From: JACMOY01 sp046590855
Lineage (GTDB): Bacteria; Actinomycetota; Actinomycetes; Actinomycetales; Angustibacteraceae
DNA: 11,955 nt
NCBI GenBank assembly: GCA_046590855.1
Contig: JBKJTJ010000259.1
Location: 1 to 11,955 of the forward strand
Direction of reading: 5' to 3'
Part shown: positions 6,785-11,955 of the stretch, piece by piece
Numbering within the stretch: position 1 is the first letter of the stretch
Layout of the letters: every line of letters begins with the position of its first letter
Made by a program: the position numbers and the translations under genes
Notes under the pieces: model-generated
Seen by the model: the letters and a program-made list of their open reading frames with translations, nothing else
Told to the model about the DNA's origin: nothing
Databases searched by the model: none

Positions 6785-7501
6785 TCAGCCGAGCGCGGCC
6801 CGCAGCACCGCCGTCAGCCCACGGGGTGCGTCGACCATCGCCGGCCCGTACCAGGTGAGCAGCCGGCCGCTCACCAGCGCGCAGGGCGTGGGCGCGAAGA
6901 CCTCGGGGCCGTCGTCCGCGCTGAACGCGTAGGGCTCGTCGGGCAGCACCACGAGGTCGACGTCGGGCAGCGCCGCGGGATCCACCCGGGGGTAGCGCTC
7001 GGCGTGCCCGGCCAGGACGTTGTCGACACCGAGGCACGCCAGGACGTCGCCCGCGTAGGTGTCGCTGCCGACGTGCATCCAGGGCCGCCGCCAGATCGGG
7101 ACGACGGCGCGCACCCGGCCGCCGGCCCGCACCGGGGCGGGGTCGGCCCAGGCGTCGCGGGCGTCGCGCAGCCAGGCCGGCTCGGTACCGCCGACCAGCG
7201 TGAGCAGCTCGGCCAGCGAGGTCATCGCCCCCTGCACGGTGCGGATGTCGGTGACGTGCACCCGCAGGCCCGCCGCCCGCAGGGCGGCCAGGTCGACCTC
7301 GCGGTTCTCCTCGGCGTTGGCCACGACGAGGTCGGGGGCGAGCGTGACCACGGCCCCGACGTCCGGGTTCTTGGTGCCGCCGACCCGGGTGACGTCGAGC
7401 TCCGCCGGGTGCGTGCACCAGTCGGTGGCCCCCACCAGGGCGCCCGGGGCGCTGAGGGCCACCGCCTCGGTGATCGAGGGCACCAGGCTGACGACGCGCA
7501 C
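6785..7501 (-). CDS. BtuF-like helical-backbone metal/corrinoid-binding protein without signal peptide
   Basis: A 238-residue protein of the class III ABC substrate-binding (TroA/BtuF, helical backbone metal receptor) fold. Seen: the N-terminal VVSLVPSITE motif typical of BtuF-like proteins; GATDWCTHPAEL; the block VGGTKNPDVGAVVTLAPDLVVANAEENR, where the family has the G-(t/y)-pdlE-ivaLkPDLVl-s segment; WMHVGSDTYAGDVLACLGVDNV; and DLVVLPDEPYAF. Family members deliver cobalamin or ferric siderophore to ABC importers, but this one starts directly at the first beta strand with no signal sequence or lipobox, so it is probably cytoplasmic. No permease or ATPase gene is nearby. The GTG start is one base after the gnd stop, suggesting translational coupling; no good Shine-Dalgarno is seen. 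icmF, a B12 enzyme, follows by 32 bp, which favours corrinoid as ligand, but this is inference. Ferric-complex or other ligands remain possible. Confidence 0.8.
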   Translation of the reverse strand: MRVVSLVPSITEAVALSAPGALVGATDWCTHPAELDVTRVGGTKNPDVGAVVTLAPDLVVANAEENREVDLAALRAAGLRVHVTDIRTVQGAMTSLAELLTLVGGTEPAWLRDARDAWADPAPVRAGGRVRAVVPIWRRPWMHVGSDTYAGDVLACLGVDNVLAGHAERYPRVDPAALPDVDLVVLPDEPYAFSADDGPEVFAPTPCALVSGRLLTWYGPAMVDAPRGLTAVLRAALG

Positions 7502-7502
7502 C

Positions 7503-8993
7503 TCAGTGCGGGTTGGACGAGCCGTCGTCCTGGCGCACCTGCGAGCCGTCGCCGGACCACAGGGTGTGGAAGACCCCCTCGCCGTCGGTGCGCGCGTAGG
7601 TGTGGGCTCCGAACAGGTCGCGCAGGCCCTGCACCAGCGACGCGGGCAGCCGTTCACGTCGCAGGCCGTCGTAGTAGGCGAGGGCGCTGGCGAAGCCCGG
7701 CACCGGCACGCCCAGCTGGACGGCGGTGCAGACCACGCGGCGCCAGGCGTCCTGCGCCTCGTCGACGACGCCGCTGAAGTACTCGTCCACCAGCAGGGTG
7801 GGCAGCTCGGCATCGCGGTCGTACGCCTCGCGGATCCGGTCGAGGAACCGCGCCCGGATGATGCAGCCCCCGCGCCAGATGGTGGCCATGGCGCCGCGGT
7901 CGACGTCCCACCCGTACTCGGCCGACCCGGCGGCGATCTGGTCGAAGCCCTGGGCGTAGGCCACGACCTTCGACGCGTACAGCGCCTGCCGGACGTCGTC
8001 CACGAACCGGGTGCGCTCGTCCGCACTCAAGTCGGTCAGGGTGCCGCTGGGTCCGGCCAGGCGCCGGGCCGGGCCGCGCTGCTCGGCGTGGCCGGACAGC
8101 GCGCGGGCGAACACGGCCTCGGCGATGCCGGACACCGGCACGCCCAGCTCGAGGGCGGACTGCACGGTCCAGCGGCCGGTGCCCTTCTGCTCGGCCTGGT
8201 CGACGATCACGTCGACGAGCGGGCCGCCGCTGGCGGCGTCGACCTTGCGCAGCACCCGGGCGGTGATCTCGATCAGGTAGGACTCCAGGTCACCGGTGTT
8301 CCACTCCTCGAAGACGTCGCCGAGCTCGGCGGGGGTCAGGTCGAGGCCCTGGCGCATGAGGTCGTACGCCTCGGCGATCAGCTGCATGTCGGCGTACTCG
8401 ATGCCGTTGTGCACCATCTTGACGAAGTGCCCGGCGCCGTCCGGGCCGACGTGGGTGCAGCAGGGCGTCCCGTCGACCTCGACCGCGATCGACTCCAGGA
8501 TCGGGCCGAGCGCCTCGTACGCCTCGTCCGAGCCGCCGGGCATGATCGAGGGCCCGTTCAGCGCCCCCTCCTCGCCACCCGAGACGCCGGTGCCGACGAA
8601 GTGCAGCCCGTGCTCGCGCAGGGCGTCGTCGCGCCGGCGGGTGTCCTGGAAGTGGGCGTTGCCGCCGTCGACCACGATGTCGCCCGGCTCGAGGAGCGGC
8701 ACGAGCTCGTCGATGACGGCGTCGGTGCCGGGGCCCGCCTTGACCATCACGACGACCCGCCGGGGCCGCTTGAGCGAGGCCACGAACTGCGCGAGGTCGT
8801 GGCTGGGCACGAAGGTGCCCTCGGCGCCGTTCTCGCGCACCAGGTCGTCGACCCGGGCAGCCGTGCGGTTGTACAGGGCCACCGCATGGCCGTGGCGGGC
8901 GAAGTTGCGGGCCAGGTTGCGGCCCATCACGGCCAGCCCGACCACGCCGATGTCGGCGGTCGCGTCGGGGGTGGGCTGCGTCGTCTGCGTCAT
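7503..8993 (-). CDS. gnd: 6-phosphogluconate dehydrogenase, NADP+-dependent, decarboxylating
   Basis: A 496-residue enzyme of the oxidative pentose phosphate pathway, converting 6-phosphogluconate and NADP+ to ribulose 5-phosphate, CO2 and NADPH. Seen: the Rossmann loop GVVGLAVMG (16-24); NRT (42-44), which marks NADP+ preference at the 2'-phosphate; the substrate signature GVSGGEEGALNGPSIMPGG (136-154); catalytic Lys192 in VKMVHNGIEYADMQLI; EQKGTGRWT; and the C-terminal FGAHTYARTDGEGVFHTLW that closes the neighbouring subunit's active site. Length fits the long dimeric form. I chose ATG 8993, with AGGA eight bases upstream; GTG 9008 would add five residues (MQDRG) and is possible. It is the first gene of the (-) cluster leading into the BtuF-like gene and icmF. 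Its promoter should lie in the 112-bp divergent region shared with the diguanylate cyclase. Confidence 0.96.
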   Translation of the reverse strand: MTQTTQPTPDATADIGVVGLAVMGRNLARNFARHGHAVALYNRTAARVDDLVRENGAEGTFVPSHDLAQFVASLKRPRRVVVMVKAGPGTDAVIDELVPLLEPGDIVVDGGNAHFQDTRRRDDALREHGLHFVGTGVSGGEEGALNGPSIMPGGSDEAYEALGPILESIAVEVDGTPCCTHVGPDGAGHFVKMVHNGIEYADMQLIAEAYDLMRQGLDLTPAELGDVFEEWNTGDLESYLIEITARVLRKVDAASGGPLVDVIVDQAEQKGTGRWTVQSALELGVPVSGIAEAVFARALSGHAEQRGPARRLAGPSGTLTDLSADERTRFVDDVRQALYASKVVAYAQGFDQIAAGSAEYGWDVDRGAMATIWRGGCIIRARFLDRIREAYDRDAELPTLLVDEYFSGVVDEAQDAWRRVVCTAVQLGVPVPGFASALAYYDGLRRERLPASLVQGLRDLFGAHTYARTDGEGVFHTLWSGDGSQVRQDDGSSNPH

Positions 8994-9026
8994 CCCCCGA
9001 TCCTGCACCCCTGTGGCCGGGGCGTC

Positions 9027-9078
9027 GACGGCGCCCGCACCGGTGCCGTCGTGACAACCTTGTCCGCAAGGTCAAGGT
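9027..9078. promoter_or_regulatory. Repeat-rich divergent intergenic region (candidate operators)
   Basis: The 112-bp gap between gnd (-) and the diguanylate cyclase gene (+) must hold both promoters. Three elements are visible. First, inverted repeat arms GACGGCGCC (9027-9035) and GGTGCCGTC (9042-9050), one G-T pair, which enclose part of a perfect palindrome GCACCGGTGC (9037-9046). Second, ACCTTG-TCCG-CAAGGT at 9057-9072, a perfect 6+6 inverted repeat with 4-base spacer. Third, a tandem direct repeat CAAGGTCAAGGT (9067-9078) overlapping its right arm. The second and third look operator-like. No convincing -10 hexamer was identified on either strand. Confidence 0.4.
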
Positions 9079-9105
9079 CGGTCGGCGAGCGGCCGATGCC
9101 CGGTC

Positions 9106-10869
9106 ATGTCGTCCAGGGACCGGTTCGTCAGACTGGTCGTGCCCGCGGGCCTCACGCTGCTGGTGTTCGCGCTCTGCCTCGCGTCCGTGCGCCTGCGGCC
9201 AGCCGGTAGCGAGACGGCCATCTGGTGGCCGGCGGCCGGTGTCGGCTCCGCGTGGTTGCTGCGCACCCGCCCGCTGCGGCGCAGCTGGGTCCTGGCCGCC
9301 ATCGGGATCGCGAGTGCGGCCGCCAACCTCGTGGGCGGCCGCTCGGTGACGATCTCGACCTCTTTCGGGGTCATCAACGTGCTCGAGCCCGCGGTCACGG
9401 TCTGGTTCTTCACCCGCGGCGACCACCCCCTGCGGCGGCTGCGCACGGTGCCGGACGCCGCCCGGTTCGTCGTGGCCAGCCTGCTCGGCGCCGTCGTCGT
9501 CGGCGCCGGCGCCGGCCTGACGATCGACCTGCTGATCGACGGCTCGTTCTGGGTCTCGGCCCGAACCGTGGTGGTCTCGCACTGGGCCGCCACCCTCGTG
9601 ATCTCACCGCTCGCCCTCGTGCAGACCTGCCGCACCGGCGTGCGCCGGGACGCGGTCGAGCGGGTGGCCCAGTGGGTCACGGTGCTCGTGGTCACCGTCG
9701 CGGTCTTCGCGCCCCACCAGCACCTGCCGCTCGCGTTCTTGACCCTGCCGCCGCTGGTCTGGGGCGCCGTCCGGTTCAGCCCGCGCCGGGTCGCCGGGCA
9801 GCTCGTCGTGGTCGGTGTCGTCGCCCTGCTGCAGACGGTCGCGGGCAACGGGCCGTTCGCCGTCCAGTCGATGTCACCGCGGGTCGTCGTCGGGCTGGTG
9901 CAGCTGTTCCTGATCGTGGCCTCGACCGTCATGCTGGTGCTGGTGCTGTCGACCGATGAGCGCCGCCGGGGCGCCGCCGAGGTCGCCGAGCGCGAGGCGA
10001 TGTACCGCGGCGGGTTCGCCGACGCGATGCTCGGCATGATGCTCGTGCGCTCGGACGGCGACGTCCTGCGCGTCGTCCACCTCAACGACGTGGCAGCCCG
10101 GCTGCTCGCCGACCAGGCCAGCGCCCTGGTCGGGACCGCCTGGTGCCGGCGCATCGTGGCGGCCGACCTGGCCTCGTTCGAGAGCGGCGTGAACCGCGTG
10201 CTGGACGGCTCGGCACCGGGTTGGCACGGCGAGGTGCGGATGGACGTCGACGGTGTCGAACGGTGGATGGAGATCGCGTTCGCGCCCTCGGGGACGGTCA
10301 GCGCGGGCGCGAAGCCGATGCTCTCGGTCCAGCTGATGGACGTCACCGACCGCCGCGACAGCCAGGACGCGATGGCCCGGATGGCGCTGCAGGACCCCCT
10401 GACCTCGCTGCCCAACCGGCTGCTGCTGATGGACCGCATCGAGGGGGCGCTGGCCCGGTCGCACCGCTCCGGGTCGACGTTCACCCTGCACTTCCTGGAC
10501 CTTGACGGGTTCAAGCCCGTCAACGACGCCGGCGGGCACGCCTACGGCGACTCGGTGCTGCGCGAGGTCGCGGTGGCGTTGCGCCGCCAGGTGCGCGACT
10601 CCGACACCGTCGCCCGGATCGGCGGCGACGAGTTCGTCGTCCTGGTCGAGGGGTTGGCGGTCGGCGCCGAGGTCCTGGTGCCCCGGCTGCGCCGTGCGGT
10701 CGAGCGCACCCTGGTCATCGACGGCATCGGCTACCCCCTGCAGGTCAGCGTCGGATCAGCCACCTCCAGCGCCACCTCGACCGCACTCAACCTGCTGCAC
10801 GAGGCCGACCTGGCGATGTACGCCGACAAGCGCGAGCGCAAGGCCGCCCGCACCCTCACCCGCGCCTGA
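9106..10869 (+). CDS. Membrane diguanylate cyclase, MASE1-PAS-GGDEF
   Basis: A 587-residue enzyme that makes cyclic di-GMP from two GTP at the inner face of the membrane. The N-terminal ~285 residues are strongly hydrophobic with several transmembrane helices. They match the MASE1 sensor type (ETAIWWPAAGVGSAWLL, a conserved INVLEP-like segment, and SHWAATLVISPLAL). A PAS domain follows (about 294-415, ending MDVTD), then a GGDEF domain (about 427-587). The cyclase is intact: DPLTSLPNR, metal-binding Asp465 in FLDLDGF, and GGDEF at 506-510. The RxxD inhibitory site is present, Arg497-Asp-Ser-Asp500, five residues before GGDEF, so product feedback inhibition is expected. There is no EAL phosphodiesterase domain. 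ATG 9106 has only a weak ribosome-binding site. It is transcribed divergently from gnd and is not in an operon; a 7-bp hairpin follows immediately. The MASE1 ligand is unknown. Confidence 0.92.
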   Translation: MSSRDRFVRLVVPAGLTLLVFALCLASVRLRPAGSETAIWWPAAGVGSAWLLRTRPLRRSWVLAAIGIASAAANLVGGRSVTISTSFGVINVLEPAVTVWFFTRGDHPLRRLRTVPDAARFVVASLLGAVVVGAGAGLTIDLLIDGSFWVSARTVVVSHWAATLVISPLALVQTCRTGVRRDAVERVAQWVTVLVVTVAVFAPHQHLPLAFLTLPPLVWGAVRFSPRRVAGQLVVVGVVALLQTVAGNGPFAVQSMSPRVVVGLVQLFLIVASTVMLVLVLSTDERRRGAAEVAEREAMYRGGFADAMLGMMLVRSDGDVLRVVHLNDVAARLLADQASALVGTAWCRRIVAADLASFESGVNRVLDGSAPGWHGEVRMDVDGVERWMEIAFAPSGTVSAGAKPMLSVQLMDVTDRRDSQDAMARMALQDPLTSLPNRLLLMDRIEGALARSHRSGSTFTLHFLDLDGFKPVNDAGGHAYGDSVLREVAVALRRQVRDSDTVARIGGDEFVVLVEGLAVGAEVLVPRLRRAVERTLVIDGIGYPLQVSVGSATSSATSTALNLLHEADLAMYADKRERKAARTLTRA

Positions 10870-10889
10870 GCGCCGCCCTCCCCGGCGCT
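10869..10889 (+). terminator. Hairpin at the end of the diguanylate cyclase gene
   Basis: AGCGCCG (10869-10875) pairs perfectly with CGGCGCT (10883-10889) across a C-rich 7-base loop. The hairpin begins at the last base of the cyclase stop codon and lies in the 48-bp gap between two convergent genes. There is no U-tract, as is common for actinobacterial terminators. It could serve the upstream gene or both directions. Confidence 0.45.
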
Positions 10890-10917
10890 GCACCTGTCGG
10901 CTGCTGCGTCGAGACCG

Positions 10918-11616
10918 TCATCCGAGCGGGCCGGCATCCTCGTCGTCGTCGAGCCACGGGAAGGCGGTCGGGTCGCGCTCGGCGCGGTTCGCGAGGACGT
11001 GCGGGTCGTGCCGTCGAACCTGGTGCAGGAACGGGAAGTCGTCGGGCGTGACGTCCAGCCGCGCCAGGGGGCTGATCGCCACCGGGCTCACCCACTGGGT
11101 CGGCGCGCAGCGCCGTCCCAGCCACGTGTCGTCCGGCTCGGGCGAGAACGTGGCCCGCGGCAGCACGTAGACGGTCCCCGAGACCCACGGTTCGCGGGTC
11201 GGGTCGTCCAGGCCGACGGAGAAGAAGTAGTAGTGCCGTGGGTCGACCCCGCCGTCGGCGAGGTGGATGCAGGCGTTGACCAGGGACGTGACCACGGTGC
11301 GGTCGACGATGGCGAAGTACGTCGGCCACAGCCCGTCGGAGGCTGCGTAGACGGCGGTGCGGGCACCGAACTCACTCACGTCGGACGCGAGGCGGGGCTC
11401 CAGCGTGTCGCGGCCAGATGAGCTGGCTCCGTGCAGGACGACGTCGCGGGACTCTGCCAGCCAGCACAGGAACTGCCACTTCGGGGCAGCGAGCCCGTAG
11501 TGGATCGGCGCGCCGCTGGCGCCTGCGACCTGCTCCGTGAAGAGCTGCTCGAAGGCCCGTACGTCGGCAGCGCTCGGCGCCCCGGGCCGGCGCAGGTAGT
11601 GCCCTGGGACGTCCAT
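10918..11616 (-). CDS. Conserved-looking protein of unknown function, 232 aa
   Basis: I do not recognise this family with confidence. The protein is soluble, without signal peptide or membrane helices, and its composition is ordinary for the genome. Seen blocks: HYGLAAPKWQFLCWLAESRD (39-58), VLHGASSS (60-67), LEPRLASD (72-79), TAVYAASDGLWPTYFAIVDR (87-106), HYYFFSVG (128-135), and SGTVYVLPRATFSPEP (146-161), with an acidic tail (DDDED). The order LHG, then EPR, then VYA-D-xxP-YFAI loosely recalls ADP-ribosyltransferase-like folds (His62, Tyr90), but the third catalytic element is not evident, so this is only a hint. ATG 11616 is preferred because GGGAGG lies about six bases upstream; GTG 11622 would add two residues. 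It stands alone on the minus strand downstream of tRNA-Thr, from which a strong hairpin separates it, and converges on the cyclase gene. Confidence 0.75.
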   Translation of the reverse strand: MDVPGHYLRRPGAPSAADVRAFEQLFTEQVAGASGAPIHYGLAAPKWQFLCWLAESRDVVLHGASSSGRDTLEPRLASDVSEFGARTAVYAASDGLWPTYFAIVDRTVVTSLVNACIHLADGGVDPRHYYFFSVGLDDPTREPWVSGTVYVLPRATFSPEPDDTWLGRRCAPTQWVSPVAISPLARLDVTPDDFPFLHQVRRHDPHVLANRAERDPTAFPWLDDDEDAGPLG

Positions 11617-11641
11617 CCGCACCCTCCCCTGCTGGGTACCT

Positions 11642-11684
11642 CAGAAGGCCCCGTCCCTGCCGTGGGCAGGTGCGGGGCCTTCTG
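11642..11684 (-). terminator. Strong hairpin terminator after tRNA-Thr
   Basis: The arms CAGAAGGCCCCG (11642-11653) and CGGGGCCTTCTG (11673-11684) are perfect 12-bp inverted repeats. Inside them CCTGCC and GGCAGG (11656-11661 and 11665-11670) form a second 6-bp stem with a GTG loop, giving one long hairpin with a small internal loop. It lies 9 bases beyond the tRNA 3' end and 26 bases before the start codon of the unknown (-) gene. It probably ends tRNA transcription and insulates the downstream gene. No T-run follows. Confidence 0.75.
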
Positions 11685-11692
11685 GCTCACGG

Positions 11693-11766
11693 AGCCGCCT
11701 ATCGGAGTCGAACCGATGACCTACGCATTACGAGTGCGTCGCTCTAGCCGACTGAGCTAAGGCGGC
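11693..11766 (-). tRNA. tRNA-Thr (anticodon CGU, reads ACG)
   Basis: A complete 74-nt cloverleaf on the minus strand. The acceptor stem GCCGCCT pairs with AGGCGGC; the D-arm is GCTC/GAGC with loop AGTCGGCTA; the anticodon stem is ACGCA/TGCGT around loop CTCGTAA, giving anticodon CGT (plus-strand 11730-11732). The variable loop is AGGTC, and the T-arm ATCGG/CCGAT encloses TTCGACT. The discriminator base is T. The 3' CCA is not encoded: the genomic bases after the discriminator are CCG. All stems are fully paired, so the gene looks functional. Confidence 0.97.
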
Positions 11767-11792
11767 GGGTGCCCTCGCAGGCACGGTTCACC

Positions 11793-11821
11793 ACTATAGG
11801 GCTAGGTGCACCGCAGTCCGG
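11793..11821 (-). promoter_or_regulatory. Candidate promoter for tRNA-Thr
   Basis: On the minus strand TATAGT (plus 11793-11798) matches the -10 consensus at five of six positions, an AT-rich island in very GC-rich DNA. CGGACT 16 bases upstream is a weak -35 match. A start about seven bases downstream would give a 5' leader of about 20 nt before the tRNA. The element overlaps the last codons of the TAP-like gene only at the -35 side. Confidence 0.45.
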
Positions 11822-11954
11822 CCCTGGGCACGGTGGCACGCAGCAGGTAGGCGTCGACCGCCTTGTCGACGCAGCGGCTGCCGCGCTGGTAGGCGGTGTG
11901 GCCGTCCCCGACGTAGGTGATCAGGTGCCCGTCGTCGAGCTCCTTGGACAGGTT
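11802..11954 (-). CDS. TAP-like alpha/beta hydrolase, C-terminal end (5' part outside window)
   Basis: The last 50 codons of a gene entering from the right edge, ending in TAG. The translation has NLSKELDDGHLITYVGDGHTAY followed by RGSRCVDKAVDAYLL and VPRAGLRC. This is the C-terminal segment of secreted tripeptidyl-aminopeptidase-like alpha/beta hydrolases (TAP C-terminal domain). The histidine in GDGHTAY is the catalytic-triad His of the family, and the two cysteines near the end are the pair that usually forms a disulfide in the exported protein. Family members are extracytoplasmic peptidases or esterases of actinobacteria. The catalytic Ser, the Asp and any signal peptide lie outside the window. 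The tRNA-Thr gene follows 35 bases downstream on the same strand, with its own candidate promoter. This fragment is too short to have been found by length alone, but the motifs are distinctive. Confidence 0.85.
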   Translation of the reverse strand, partial: NLSKELDDGHLITYVGDGHTAYQRGSRCVDKAVDAYLLRATVPRAGLRCT

Positions 11955-11955
11955 C

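Noticed and set aside
6753..7418. In-frame upstream extension of icmF that would give a 1280-residue protein
   Set aside because: The extra 222 residues are Arg/Gly/Ala-rich low-complexity sequence and overlap the BtuF-like gene in another frame. IcmF homology begins right at ATG 6752.
7502..8026. In-frame upstream extension of the BtuF-like gene to 413 residues
   Set aside because: The extension runs through gnd in another frame and reads as Ser/Arg/Pro-rich sequence. The BtuF fold starts at GTG 7501.
3642..9209. Long plus-strand open frames (3642-4943, 5019-6932, 7059-9209) opposite icmF and gnd
   Set aside because: They are antisense shadows caused by high GC: valine/arginine/glycine-rich translations without motifs, lying opposite strongly conserved genes.
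11769..11784. GTGCC/GGCAC hairpin between the TAP-like gene and tRNA-Thr
   Set aside because: Only a 5-bp stem with a 6-base loop, in the tRNA leader. Too weak to call a terminator in GC-rich DNA.
1..11955. Mobile elements, CRISPR arrays, integration sites at the tRNA
   Set aside because: No transposase, integrase or spaced repeats were seen, and no duplicated tRNA 3' end was found in the visible flanks.

Overview
The window is high-GC DNA with strong third-position G/C bias. GTG starts are common, stop/start overlaps are tight, and an actinobacterial-type 6-phosphogluconate dehydrogenase, TAP-like hydrolase and RsbU/RsbW proteins are present. All of this points to a chromosomal segment of an Actinomycetota species; a finer placement is not supported by the sequence alone. 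There are no insertion sequences, integrases, CRISPR arrays or phage genes, and composition looks even.

Layout, left to right. (1) The 3' end of an inorganic pyrophosphatase gene (+). (2) A 222-bp intergenic region with a C-rich half followed by a G-rich half. The halves form a long imperfect inverted repeat, and the G-rich half has strong G-quadruplex potential. (3) A three-gene (+) operon with overlapping stop/start codons: a STAS anti-sigma-factor antagonist (109 aa), a PAS-LOV-GAF-PP2C phosphatase (718 aa) and an RsbW-like ATPase/anti-sigma kinase (165 aa). This is a complete partner-switching input module whose phosphatase carries a LOV domain with the photoactive cysteine, so blue light is its likely input. 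No sigma factor is in the window. (4) A convergent (-) cluster, transcribed gnd, then a BtuF-like metal/cobalamin-receptor protein without signal peptide, then icmF (fused B12-dependent isobutyryl-CoA mutase with built-in GTPase chaperone). The gaps are 1 and 32 bp. (5) A divergent intergenic region with inverted and direct repeats, followed by a (+) membrane diguanylate cyclase (MASE1-PAS-GGDEF with I-site). (6) A (-) gene for a 232-aa protein I do not recognise. (7) A strong hairpin, a tRNA-Thr(CGU) gene (-), and the 3' end of a secreted TAP-like alpha/beta hydrolase gene (-) running off the window.

How the genes work together. In the STAS/phosphatase/ATPase operon, the kinase would phosphorylate Ser63 of the STAS protein and the LOV-gated phosphatase would remove that phosphate. 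The freed STAS protein would then titrate the kinase away from a sigma factor encoded elsewhere. In the (-) cluster, icmF interconverts isobutyryl-CoA and n-butyryl-CoA using adenosylcobalamin. The neighbouring BtuF-like protein may handle corrinoid, while gnd is a pentose-phosphate enzyme without an obvious functional link. The diguanylate cyclase is an independent c-di-GMP signalling gene. Only the light/partner-switch cassette and the corrinoid-linked pair look like functional modules.
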